DNA of 64,000 nt from contig OX639991.1 in NCBI GenBank assembly GCA_951828585.1, positions 1,148,576 through 1,212,575 of the forward strand, given 5' to 3'. The notes beneath the pieces are model-generated. The model was not told the origin of the DNA, did not search any database, and was given only the letters and a program-made list of their open reading frames with translations. Source of the DNA: Longimicrobiales bacterium. Lineage in GTDB: Bacteria > Gemmatimonadota > Gemmatimonadetes > Longimicrobiales > Gaopeijiaceae. The position numbers and the translations under genes are program-made. Positions 8,894-17,308 of the stretch are shown here, one piece after another (within the stretch, counting starts at the first letter, position 1; every line of letters begins with the position of its first letter).

Positions 8894-9933
8894 CGTGCTT
8901 GCTTCAGGAATCGGTGGTGCGACACTCCCCACTCCCGGCCGTCCCCGTACCCGAACGTCTCGGCGACCGCCAGGAAGAACAGCCGCCAGCGCTGTACCCA
9001 GAGGTCGGCGGACGTTGCCCCGTAGGTATCGGCGAAGACCGACGCCACTTCGTCCCGTGCGGCGTCCAGATTGTCCAGCCATGCTTCCGCGGTGCGCGCG
9101 TAGTGGGTGCCCTGAACGAACCAGTCGACCTCTGGCATCAGTTCGCCGCGGAACTTCGGCACCAGCCATGGACTGGGCATGAGGCCGCCCGTGAAGAACT
9201 CGCGGGCCATCCAGTCGCCGGGACCGTCCCCCGAAAACCGATACGCGTGGGCGTGATGACAGAAAACGTGGACGAACAGCCGCGCGTACGGCCGCATCCA
9301 GCTTGTGATTTTTTTCACAAGGAGCTCATAGTTGTTCATGTGCTCGAACATCTCGACCGAGACCACGCGGTCGAAGCTCTCGGGCTCGAGGTCGAGGCTG
9401 GAGACCTCCGCGGTGATGACCTGGACGTTGCCGAGGCCCCGTTGCCGCGCCCGTTCCTCGATGTGGCGCCGCTGCGAGGTGGAGTGCGACACCGCGACGA
9501 TCCGGCTACGGGGATAGTTTTCCGCCGCGAAGAGCGTGAGCGCGCCCCAGCCACAGCCGAGGTCGAGGATATCCTGGCCGTCCGCCAGCTTGGCCCGGGA
9601 ACAGGTGAGCTGCAGCATGGCGAGCTCGGCGTCCGCGAGGGTGAAGCCCTGGTCGCCGTTGGGCCAGAGGCACGAGGAGTACTTTTGCCAGGGACCCAGA
9701 ACCAGTTCGAAGAACGCGGCCGGGACCTCGTAATGCTGCTCGTTCGCTTCGCGCGGCGCCGGTGCGATGGGCCCGGTGCGCAGGGTGGCCTCGTCCAGAG
9801 GAGGATCGTCGGCCAGGGAGCGCAACCGTTCCCGCAACAGGGCCCGTATCCCGGTTCGGACGACATGGTCGGATATCTTTCCGGACTCGGCGGCCGCGAA
9901 GGCCGACCGGGACAGCACTTCCTTGACGGTCAT
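8890..9933 (-). CDS. CFA-synthase-like SAM-dependent methyltransferase (second paralogue)
   Basis: Class I SAM methyltransferase of 347 residues in the cyclopropane-fatty-acid-synthase group (COG2230). The start at 9933 is supported by an AGGAGG site six bases upstream and by an ATGA overlap with the DUF1295 gene. The SAM-binding motif is ILDLGCGWGALTLF, followed by VVSVEMFEHMNNYELL, characteristic of CFA-type enzymes. The N-terminal domain differs from the 10795-12174 paralogue, lacking its long lipid-binding lead-in, so it probably acts on a different site or product. Such enzymes transfer a methyl or methylene group to unsaturated phospholipid acyl chains, giving cyclopropane, methylated or furan-type fatty acids. 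Confidence 0.88.
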   Translation of the reverse strand: MTVKEVLSRSAFAAAESGKISDHVVRTGIRALLRERLRSLADDPPLDEATLRTGPIAPAPREANEQHYEVPAAFFELVLGPWQKYSSCLWPNGDQGFTLADAELAMLQLTCSRAKLADGQDILDLGCGWGALTLFAAENYPRSRIVAVSHSTSQRRHIEERARQRGLGNVQVITAEVSSLDLEPESFDRVVSVEMFEHMNNYELLVKKITSWMRPYARLFVHVFCHHAHAYRFSGDGPGDWMAREFFTGGLMPSPWLVPKFRGELMPEVDWFVQGTHYARTAEAWLDNLDAARDEVASVFADTYGATSADLWVQRWRLFFLAVAETFGYGDGREWGVSHHRFLKQAR

Positions 9934-10718
9934 TGGTCCCTCCTGGGGAACCAGGGGATGAAGGCACTCGTGGTGCGCTGATAGCGCCGATACTCCTCGC
10001 CCCGACGCTCCACCGAGCGCCTCTCGATGGGCGGGATTCCGGTGATGAACCGGATCGAGAGCAGCAGGAGGACGGGGGCAAAGAGAATGGCCCAGAGTGG
10101 TGCATGGCCGTACGCGACCGGCACATAGGCCAACCAGTGCAGCCACTCGAAGAAGTAGTTGGGGTGACGGGAGTAGCGCCATAGCCCGGTGCGGCAGACT
10201 CGGCTCTCGTTGCCGGCGGCGGCCCGGAAGTGCGCCAACTGGCTGTCCGCGATCGACTCGCCCACCACCGACACCAACCAGATCGCCAAGCCCACGATAT
10301 CCGCGACCCGGAGCGCCGGATCCGGCGACCGCATGGCGAGCAGGAAGTGGACCGAGAGCACGATCACCAGCACCGCCTGAGCCTGGAAGAACACGAAGAA
10401 CTTCATCGGCGCCGCACGACCCCATTTCGTACGCAGATCCCGGTAGCGGCCGTCCTCACCCGGTTTCCTCACCCGCCCCACCAGGTACCCCGCCAAGCGC
10501 ATCGACCACAACCCCGCCATCGCGGCCACCATCCAGCGCCGCCACCCCACCCCCACCGGCACGGCCGCCGCGTAGAACACCGCCGCCACCCCCAACCCCA
10601 CCGTCCACGCGAGGTCCACCACATCGGCTTCCTGCGTCCGGAGCTGGCGGCACCAAAGCACGGCCATCACCGGAACGATCGCGGCGGCGACCACCCCCAC
10701 GGCGAGCACAGCGCTCAT
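9930..10718 (-). CDS. DUF1295 membrane protein (steroid 5-alpha-reductase / isoprenylcysteine methyltransferase-like)
   Basis: Integral membrane protein of 262 residues with about six to seven hydrophobic segments. The C-terminal signature is that of DUF1295: GLWRYSRHPNYFFEWLHW, then GIPPIERRSVERRGEEYRRY. The fold family (steroid 5-alpha-reductase, ICMT) works on lipidic substrates inside the membrane. ATG 10718 was chosen; an in-frame GTG at 10730 is also possible but a purine stretch sits against it with no spacing. The stop overlaps the start of the CFA-like methyltransferase (ATGA). It lies between two CFA-type genes, which implies a reductase or modifying step on the same acyl chains. 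Confidence 0.87.
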   Translation of the reverse strand: MSAVLAVGVVAAAIVPVMAVLWCRQLRTQEADVVDLAWTVGLGVAAVFYAAAVPVGVGWRRWMVAAMAGLWSMRLAGYLVGRVRKPGEDGRYRDLRTKWGRAAPMKFFVFFQAQAVLVIVLSVHFLLAMRSPDPALRVADIVGLAIWLVSVVGESIADSQLAHFRAAAGNESRVCRTGLWRYSRHPNYFFEWLHWLAYVPVAYGHAPLWAILFAPVLLLLSIRFITGIPPIERRSVERRGEEYRRYQRTTSAFIPWFPRRDQ

Positions 10719-10794
10719 TTCGCGCGCCACCTTTCCCGCCTCATTCGGCCACGGATTCCCACCGTCGCCGCACGTGTCACCAAATCAGTCACTC

Positions 10795-12174
10795 TCACGC
10801 CCCAACTTCCCGTTCCAGTACGAGCTGCCAGTCAGCCACGTAGCGAGTGCGGAACGCCGCCTCGCAGTACGCGAAGAAAAACTCCCAACGCCGCAGGAAA
10901 CTCTTGTCGAACCCCAAGTCGTACAAGGCGTTCCGCTGTTCCAGCAACCGTTCCCTCCACACGGCCAGCGTGGGGCCGTAGTGCGGCGCCAGGTCCTCCC
11001 GGTCGATAATCCGGAGCCTCGTCCGGCGCAGTGCTCCCTTCATCGCCCCCAGCGACGGCAGGTGCGCGCCCGGGAAGATGAAGCGCTGAATGTAGTCCGG
11101 GCGCAACCGATAGCGCAGGTAGCGGTTGTCCGGAATCGTGATCACCTGAATCACCGCTCGCCCCCCGGGCTTGAGCACCTCGTCACATTTTCGGAAGTAC
11201 GCGGGGAGAAAGCGGTGCCCGACTGCCTCGAGCATCTCGATCGATACGACAGAATCGTACATGCCGGTGATCTCACGATAGTCCACCAGGTTGATCGCGA
11301 CCCTGTCCGCAAGCCCCGCGCGGGCCACCCGTTCGCGCGCGTAGGCCGCCTGTTCCCGCGAAATCGTCAACCCCGTGACCCGGCAGCCGAACTCCGACGC
11401 GGCCACCTCGGCGAACCCGCCCCAGCCGCACCCGATCTCCAGAACGTGAGACCCCGGACGAAGTCCCGCCTTGGCCGCCAGAAGCCGGTATTTGGCCCGC
11501 TGGGCCCTTTCGAGGGTCTCCATGTCGATTCCGGACGCTTCCTGGCCACGAGGACTTCGCTCCCGCGACTCCGGCTCACCCTGCAGCATCCCCGCGAGGT
11601 CCCCCGGGCCATGGGCCCGCGCCTCCGCCGCGAGCACGTCCTCGCCGAAGTACGCGCACGAATAGGTCATCGAGGGATCGAGAAACAGCGCGAAAAACTC
11701 ATTGCCTAGATCGTAATGTTGCATGATGTTGTGCCGCGACCCCGACACGGTGTTCGAGCGTGCCCGGTGAGCCAGCCAGGCCATCCCCGCCGCGGGCCAC
11801 AGCAGGGGAACCAGCGGCCGCAGAAACCGCCGGTTGAGAATGCCGAGCCGGACCGCGTCCATCGGTGAGTCCGCCGACCACTCCCCGCGGATATACGCCT
11901 CTCCCGCCCCGATCTCGCCGTCGAGCAGCATCCGCCGGAAGAAACGGGGATCGTGGACGGTGATCGTGGCCTCCGGTCCCGCCTGCGCCCCCTCAAACCG
12001 ATGAAGCGACCCATCGGGGGTCCGCACGGAGAGGCATCCCAGCCCGACCCGCCTAAGCGAGCCCAGGATGATGGTGCGAGCGAGCCTTTCCACCATGTCC
12101 GCCCGACGCTCGGTGGGTAGCTGCCCGCTTTCCGGCGGTCGCACCCCCTTCACCGTCCTCACGAAGTCCGCCAT
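10795..12174 (-). CDS. Cyclopropane-fatty-acyl-phospholipid synthase family methyltransferase
   Basis: Full-length CFA synthase-type protein, 459 residues. Start 12174 has a strong GGAGGAGGGG site and overlaps the DUF1365 gene by 16 bases. It has an N-terminal lipid-binding region, then HYDLGNEFFALFLD and PSMTYSCAYF, the SAM motif VLEIGCGWGGFAEVA, and SIEMLEAVGHRFLPAYF. A less conserved low-complexity insertion lies between SCAYF and the SAM domain (about residues 205-235). The reaction is methylene transfer from S-adenosylmethionine across a cis double bond of membrane phospholipids, or a related methylation. It follows DUF1365 and FAD-oxidoreductase genes, an arrangement known from photo-oxidative-stress lipid clusters. 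Confidence 0.92.
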   Translation of the reverse strand: MADFVRTVKGVRPPESGQLPTERRADMVERLARTIILGSLRRVGLGCLSVRTPDGSLHRFEGAQAGPEATITVHDPRFFRRMLLDGEIGAGEAYIRGEWSADSPMDAVRLGILNRRFLRPLVPLLWPAAGMAWLAHRARSNTVSGSRHNIMQHYDLGNEFFALFLDPSMTYSCAYFGEDVLAAEARAHGPGDLAGMLQGEPESRERSPRGQEASGIDMETLERAQRAKYRLLAAKAGLRPGSHVLEIGCGWGGFAEVAASEFGCRVTGLTISREQAAYARERVARAGLADRVAINLVDYREITGMYDSVVSIEMLEAVGHRFLPAYFRKCDEVLKPGGRAVIQVITIPDNRYLRYRLRPDYIQRFIFPGAHLPSLGAMKGALRRTRLRIIDREDLAPHYGPTLAVWRERLLEQRNALYDLGFDKSFLRRWEFFFAYCEAAFRTRYVADWQLVLEREVGA

Positions 12175-12974
12175 CGTCCCCTCCTCCGCCCCGGCTGCCA
12201 GCCGCCTAGTCCGTTGTCCGGCGGCTCGGGTTTGCGGAAGAACGGCACCCGCTTCGCCCACAGCTTCGCCGCCTGCCAGTGGATCAGGAAGATCGTGCGT
12301 GCCGTCAGGTGCGGATACCGGAGCATCGCGCGCCCCAGTGTCGCACCCGTAAGAGGCTGGCGGGTCAGGTTGAGCGTCACGTCGAAGTACTTCTCCCCGG
12401 CCTCGAACTCGTCGATGTGGATCGTCAAGCGCTCGCCTGGCGGCGTCACGATCCATTCGTAGCGGACCCCTTCGATCGGCATGAACGGCGAGACGTGGAA
12501 CTGCTTGTCGACCTTCGAGCGCACGGCCCGACCCCCAACCGCTTCCACCCCGTCGAGCAGGTAGCAGTACGCCTCGCCGAAGGTGTTGAAGACCTCGGCC
12601 ACGGTGAAGCGCAGCCCGCCCGCGGCGTCCAGGCAGAAGAAGTACGACACCGGGTTGAAGACGTAGCCCAGCACTCGCGGATTGGTCAGCAGCATCACCC
12701 GGGAGTCGCCAAGCTCGCGGCCCTGCCCGCGGAGCCAGCGCGCCAGCTTGTCGCGCACCGGTTCGCCCGTGTCCCCCATGTGATCCCTGTCGTGAAACGA
12801 GACCGGCCGCGCGCGGTTGTACCCGAAAAACCCGATCGCGCGGTCGATGTCGGGAAGTTCGTCGAGGTCCAGAAGTAGCTGATAGACACCGTACCGGAAG
12901 GCGTTTTCGCGCGGTGCCGAGCGCCGGTGACGTACCGTGCCCAGGTACAGGCCGGAGCGGAGCGGGGTGCTCAC
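12159..12974 (-). CDS. DUF1365 family protein
   Basis: 271-residue member of DUF1365, a family nearly always encoded between a COG2907 FAD oxidoreductase and a CFA-type methyltransferase, as here. Recognisable stretches are TVRHRRSAPRENAFRYGVY, NPVSYFFCLDAAGGLRFTVA and KQFHVSPFMPIEGVRYEW. The GTG start at 12974 overlaps the stop of the upstream oxidoreductase (GTGA), and the gene end overlaps the CFA gene by 16 bases, so the three are translationally coupled. The biochemical role is not firmly known. Involvement in methylated or furan fatty-acid synthesis has been proposed for such clusters. Confidence 0.92.
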   Translation of the reverse strand: MSTPLRSGLYLGTVRHRRSAPRENAFRYGVYQLLLDLDELPDIDRAIGFFGYNRARPVSFHDRDHMGDTGEPVRDKLARWLRGQGRELGDSRVMLLTNPRVLGYVFNPVSYFFCLDAAGGLRFTVAEVFNTFGEAYCYLLDGVEAVGGRAVRSKVDKQFHVSPFMPIEGVRYEWIVTPPGERLTIHIDEFEAGEKYFDVTLNLTRQPLTGATLGRAMLRYPHLTARTIFLIHWQAAKLWAKRVPFFRKPEPPDNGLGGWQPGRRRGRWRTS

Positions 12975-14272
12975 TGCAAGCTCCCGCCGAGAGGTCCCGC
13001 CACTTCGACCGCCGAACGGAAGCCGTCCTCGTGGAAGCCGAAGCCGAGATACGCACCGCAGAAGTATGTGCCGCGCTGGCCGTTGAGTGCCCGGATCGCG
13101 GCCTGGGTGGCCACGGATTCCGCCGTGTAGACCGGGTGGGTGTAGGTGACGCGATCGTGGACGCGTGCGGGTCGCCGGGACGGATTCAGGGTGACGAGCC
13201 AGGGGGTGGCCGGGTCGAGGTGCTGCAGTCGGTTGAGGTTGTAGGTCATGGTCGTGACGGGGGATGGGTTGCGGCAGTCCGTGACATGATAGTTCCATGA
13301 GCCGCGCGCCGCTGGGCGTGAAGGCAGGCAGCTCGCGTCCGAATGGACCCATGTGTCGTTCGCTGCATACTCCCATGTACCCAGAGATTCCCGCTCGGGG
13401 TCGGTGGGTTCCCGCAGCAGGGCAAGGGCCTCGTCGGCGTGCGTGGCCAGGATGACCCGGTCGAACTCCTGGCTGGCGCCGTCGGCGAAGTGCAGGCGGC
13501 AATACCCATTCGCCCGCGTGACCGCCCGCACCGGCAAACCGGTGTGGACGCGGCCATCCAACCGACCCAACATGGCCTCCACGTAGGTCCGGCTCCCCCC
13601 GGTGAGCGACCGCCACTGCAGGCGGTTTCGCAACTGGAACAGCCGGTGCCGGCGAAAGAAGTCCATAAACGTCCCGGCCGGAAACCGCTCTACGGCGGGA
13701 ATCCCCGTCGACCAGAGCGCCGACGCCAGCGGATACACATAGTGTCTCCCCAAGACATCGGGGCCGGTCTGGTCGACGAGGTCTCGCAGCGTGGCCGCAG
13801 GTCCCGCCCACCCCCCGGTGCCGGATGTTGTGTGGTCCCCGGCCACCGCAGTCATCGCCAACCGGGCCGTGTTCGCTCGTCTCCCCGACCGATTGAACCG
13901 CCCGATCGTCGCCATAAATCGCAGGAACCCCGGCCGCAGTGCGTTGATCGGATCGGCGAAGACCCCACCGAGCCCCAGCCCGCTGTAGACCACCCGGCAG
14001 CGCTCGCACTCGAACGAGAACGACATGTCGATCGGCTGCGAACGAACGCCGAGCGCTCCGAAGAGGGTGGTCAGAAGGGGATAGGTCGTTTCGTTGTAGA
14101 CGATGAACCCGGAGTCGACCGCAACGGAACCGCGGGGTCCGTCCACTGCGTGGGTATGCGTGTGGCCCCCGATCCGCTTCTCTCGTTCGAAGACGCGAAC
14201 GTCGTGTTTCGGGGCGAGCAGCCAGGCCGCTCCGAGGCCCGAAATCCCTGTCCCAACGACGGCTATCCTCAT
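12971..14272 (-). CDS. FAD-dependent oxidoreductase, amine-oxidase-like (COG2907)
   Basis: Flavoprotein of 433 residues with an N-terminal Rossmann FAD motif (VVGTGISGLGAAWLL), the ERxxRIGGHTHT loop and a C-terminal GTYFCGAYLGFGFHEDG motif typical of COG2907. ATG 14272 gives the usual MRIAVVG opening; a TTG at 14278 would add two residues. It probably desaturates or oxidises an acyl chain or carotenoid-like substrate. It heads the leftward lipid operon, divergent from the amidase across about 80 bases that should hold both promoters. The neighbours (DUF1365, two CFA-type enzymes, DUF1295, desaturase) argue for membrane fatty-acid modification. Confidence 0.92.
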   Translation of the reverse strand: MRIAVVGTGISGLGAAWLLAPKHDVRVFEREKRIGGHTHTHAVDGPRGSVAVDSGFIVYNETTYPLLTTLFGALGVRSQPIDMSFSFECERCRVVYSGLGLGGVFADPINALRPGFLRFMATIGRFNRSGRRANTARLAMTAVAGDHTTSGTGGWAGPAATLRDLVDQTGPDVLGRHYVYPLASALWSTGIPAVERFPAGTFMDFFRRHRLFQLRNRLQWRSLTGGSRTYVEAMLGRLDGRVHTGLPVRAVTRANGYCRLHFADGASQEFDRVILATHADEALALLREPTDPERESLGTWEYAANDTWVHSDASCLPSRPAARGSWNYHVTDCRNPSPVTTMTYNLNRLQHLDPATPWLVTLNPSRRPARVHDRVTYTHPVYTAESVATQAAIRALNGQRGTYFCGAYLGFGFHEDGFRSAVEVAGPLGGSLQ

Positions 14273-14350
14273 CTCCAAACTTAGCCGATATTGAGGGTTA
14301 CACTCTTCCGCGCGAATCCGCCGCTACGCTTTCATCCACGCGTGTACCCC

Positions 14351-15832
14351 ATGAAACGAAAATCCATCCACCAGACGGCCGCCCGCGTGCGAAGAGGTGA
14401 AGAATCGGCGCTCCAAGTGGTCGAAAACGCGATCCGCTGCCACGAAGCCAGCGATCTCGGTTCCTACATCGTCTTTGACGCCGACGGCGCACGCGCACAG
14501 GCCGCCACGATCGACGCGGCCGTGGCGCGCGGCGACGATCCCGGTCCGCTCGCGGGCATCACCGTGTCGGTGAAGGACCTCTACGGCGTCGAGGGGCTCC
14601 CGATCCGGGCCGGAACCAGGCGGGAGCTTCCGGCCCGCTGGCAGCGCGAGGGCTTTCTTGTGCGCGCGATCCGGCAGCTCGGCGGAGTGATCACGGGCAA
14701 GACGCACACCGTCGAACTGGCCTTCGGCGGGGTCGGACTCAACCCGAACACGGGCACCCCGGTCAACCCCTGGGATGCGGCTGAGCACCGCGTGCCGGGC
14801 GGGTCATCCGCAGGGGCCGGAGTCAGCCTTTGGGAAGGGTCGGCCATGCTGGCGCTGGGGAGCGACACCGGCGGATCGGTCCGGATCCCCGCGTCGGCGA
14901 CGGGTGTCGTGGGACATCGACATACAACGGGGCAATGGCCGACAACCGGCGTGGTGCCCCTCAGCACGACCCTGGACACGGTCGGACTCCTCACCCACAC
15001 GGTGGAAGACTCGCGCTACGCGTTTGGTGTGATCGACAGGCTCGCGGGCCACGCAACGCACTCCGCCGCCGCCAACCCGAACCAAGTCTCCGGTCTGCGC
15101 ATCGGAGTCCCGCGATCAAACCTCTGGTCCGGAGCCACCCCCGGCATCGCCGCAGTCGTCCGAAACGCCCTGGACGAGCTGGAACACGCCGGCGCCCACA
15201 TCGTCAAACTCGACGCCCCCGAACTGGACGAGGCCAGCGAAGGCTACCTGGCCGGCGAACTCGTGCAACCCGAACGCTTCGAGTCCCTTGAACGCGACCT
15301 CCCGGGCTGGATGGCCATCCTCGACCCCACCGTCGGGAAGCGGCTCGAATCCGCCGGGGACGTGAGCGCCGTCGATTACGTTGCGATCCTGCGTCTCCGC
15401 CACCGCCTCTCCGCCACACTTCACGCCCGTCTGGGCACGCAGCGCATCGACCTCCTCGCCACGCCCACCCTCCCCATCACCCCACCACCCCTCGCGGCGC
15501 TGTCACAACTGGACGTCTACCGCGCCGTCAACCGCGACATGCTCTCGGGCACCGGCCCAGCCTCCATGCTGGACATGTGCGCGGTGAGTCTCCCCGCCGG
15601 CCTTGACGAGCAGGGCATGCCGGTGGGTCTGCAGCTCATCGGCCGCACCGGGACCGATTACGCCCTTCTGGATCGTGCCGCCGCGGTGGAGTCGGTGCTC
15701 GGGACGAATGTGGAACGGCTGGGCGTGCCACCAACGGTGACCATGGACATAGCAAGGACGCACCTGCTGCAGACGCTGCCACACATCGAGATCCCCCCCG
15801 GCCGGATGGCGGCACAGCCGGGAAGGAGCTAA
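14351..15832 (+). CDS. Amidase signature family hydrolase
   Basis: Amidase-signature enzyme of 493 residues that hydrolyses carboxamides. The Ser-cisSer-Lys triad is visible: K75 in VSVKDLYG, S152 in PGGSSAGAG and S176 in GSDTGGSVRIP. The enzyme resembles GatA/AtzF-type amidases but has no GatB or GatC beside it, so a catabolic or detoxifying role is more likely than tRNA amidotransfer. ATG 14351 is used; a TTG at 14291 in frame would lengthen it by 20 residues and neither has a convincing ribosome site. No signal peptide is seen. It lies 24 bases before a propeller lipoprotein gene that has its own good ribosome site. Confidence 0.9.
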   Translation: MKRKSIHQTAARVRRGEESALQVVENAIRCHEASDLGSYIVFDADGARAQAATIDAAVARGDDPGPLAGITVSVKDLYGVEGLPIRAGTRRELPARWQREGFLVRAIRQLGGVITGKTHTVELAFGGVGLNPNTGTPVNPWDAAEHRVPGGSSAGAGVSLWEGSAMLALGSDTGGSVRIPASATGVVGHRHTTGQWPTTGVVPLSTTLDTVGLLTHTVEDSRYAFGVIDRLAGHATHSAAANPNQVSGLRIGVPRSNLWSGATPGIAAVVRNALDELEHAGAHIVKLDAPELDEASEGYLAGELVQPERFESLERDLPGWMAILDPTVGKRLESAGDVSAVDYVAILRLRHRLSATLHARLGTQRIDLLATPTLPITPPPLAALSQLDVYRAVNRDMLSGTGPASMLDMCAVSLPAGLDEQGMPVGLQLIGRTGTDYALLDRAAAVESVLGTNVERLGVPPTVTMDIARTHLLQTLPHIEIPPGRMAAQPGRS

Positions 15833-15856
15833 AGTGCTCCCTGGAGGAGGACGGAA

Positions 15857-17308
15857 ATGCTCAACGCAATCAATCGATCCGGGCGAACCCGGGCGAACCT
15901 TTCGGTGGCCATCGCGGGCCTGGCGGCCGCGTGTGGAGGTGACGCTGAACGACGCGTGACGGCGGAGGTCGACACCATCGGGGGGGTGGTGGTGGTCCGC
16001 AACGGGACTGGGCAGTGGCGCGAGTCCGAGCAGTGGCAGGTCGTCGAGGAATTCAGGGTGGGGGGGAGCCAATGGGGAGAGAATCCCGACGAGGAACTCA
16101 GCTACTCAATGAACACCAGCGTAACCCTCGGACCGAATGGCCAGATCTTCGTGGTGGCGACGGCGACCCCGCGCGTGGTGGTGTTCAGCGGAGACGGCGA
16201 GTTCGTGAGGAGTTTCGGGCGTGCTGGCGAGGGGCCCGGCGAGTTTCGTAACCCGTCGGCCCTGGCGTGGGACGGATCGGATCGGCTTTGGGTCGCGGAG
16301 GGAATGAGTGGGCGGTATCACGTCTTTGACTCGACCGGCACATACCAGAAGTCCGTGCCGAGGCCGGTTCACTATCTCGCGCGTCTCCAACATCCTCTCG
16401 TGTGGGACCCCGCCGGCGCAATTGTCGACGAGGGCGTGTCCGACGACGCAGTGGTGCTGTACTTGCGTGTCGACACGCTGGGTCAGCTCGTCGATACGGC
16501 CGCGGCGATTCCAATGCTCGCAAATCCACCGGCCTTGCGAGACGTCCGCACCATGCCGACCTGGGAATCGTTCAGCCTGGTCAGAGCACACTATGTCCCG
16601 CGTCGGTGGTGGAGCCTGGCGCCTGATGGCACGGTCTGGTCGGCGGTGTCCGGACACCTTCGCCTGGTCCAGACCACTCGAAGCGGTGACACACTCCGGA
16701 TCGTCGAGACCTCGCATCGCCCTGCGGAGCTTGATGCGGGGGACCGGGCCGTGATCGCGGAGGGCCTCGCGGAAGCCGGCATCTCCAGAGGGGACATTGA
16801 GTTGGTCCGGCCGGTGTTCGACGCGATCCATGTCATGGACGACGGCCACATTCTGGTCGGGATCATTGAAGAAGTGGGAGAGGATCCCGGCACCTTCGAC
16901 GTGTTCGATCCTGTGGGGATCTTCCTGGGCACCCTCGATCTGGGCTTCGTGATACCGGACCGTAACATCCCGGCGCTCGTCGGCGATACGATCATCGCGG
17001 TCACTCCCGGGGATCTCGACCTGCCCTATCTCGTGCGCGCCACGATCAAGCGCTCCCGTAGCGGTAGTCCGCCGGCCGACGAAATTCTCCGCGAGACGGA
17101 CCCGGAAATGGCGGAGTTGCAACGCCGCCAGACCGAAGCGCTCGATTTCCACCCCGAGGTGCCTCAGGTGGACGCCTTGCGGGCGACATGGCAGGGTACG
17201 CTGTGGATACTGCGCACCCCCGGCGACGGGTTGGCGGCCTGGGTCAAGTTGGACGAACTGGATGTGCCGGCGGTGATCGTGCGCAGACCGTCCACGGAGG
17301 TGAGATGA
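15857..17308 (+). CDS. Six-bladed beta-propeller lipoprotein
   Basis: Lipoprotein of 483 residues with an N-terminal signal and lipobox cysteine (GLAAACGG). The body repeats propeller-blade elements (LGPNGQIFVVAT, RVVVFSGDGEFVRSFG, DRLWVAEGMSGRYHVFDSTG, MDDGHILVGI), including the RAGEGPGEF turn characteristic of this Gemmatimonadota-rich family. GGAGGAGG lies just before the start. It is strongly similar along its length to the product at 24940-26130, an evident paralogue, but has a 55-residue C-terminal extension that the other lacks. Its stop overlaps the next gene (ATGA). Function is unknown; outer-surface binding or a sensory role is a guess. Confidence 0.85.
   Translation: MLNAINRSGRTRANLSVAIAGLAAACGGDAERRVTAEVDTIGGVVVVRNGTGQWRESEQWQVVEEFRVGGSQWGENPDEELSYSMNTSVTLGPNGQIFVVATATPRVVVFSGDGEFVRSFGRAGEGPGEFRNPSALAWDGSDRLWVAEGMSGRYHVFDSTGTYQKSVPRPVHYLARLQHPLVWDPAGAIVDEGVSDDAVVLYLRVDTLGQLVDTAAAIPMLANPPALRDVRTMPTWESFSLVRAHYVPRRWWSLAPDGTVWSAVSGHLRLVQTTRSGDTLRIVETSHRPAELDAGDRAVIAEGLAEAGISRGDIELVRPVFDAIHVMDDGHILVGIIEEVGEDPGTFDVFDPVGIFLGTLDLGFVIPDRNIPALVGDTIIAVTPGDLDLPYLVRATIKRSRSGSPPADEILRETDPEMAELQRRQTEALDFHPEVPQVDALRATWQGTLWILRTPGDGLAAWVKLDELDVPAVIVRRPSTEVR

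Noticed and set aside
9302-9321. Inverted repeat CTTGTGA...TCACAAG around a T7 run
   Set aside because: Could look like a terminator or operator, but it lies inside the conserved coding part of the CFA-like gene (LLVKKI region) and is explained by codons.
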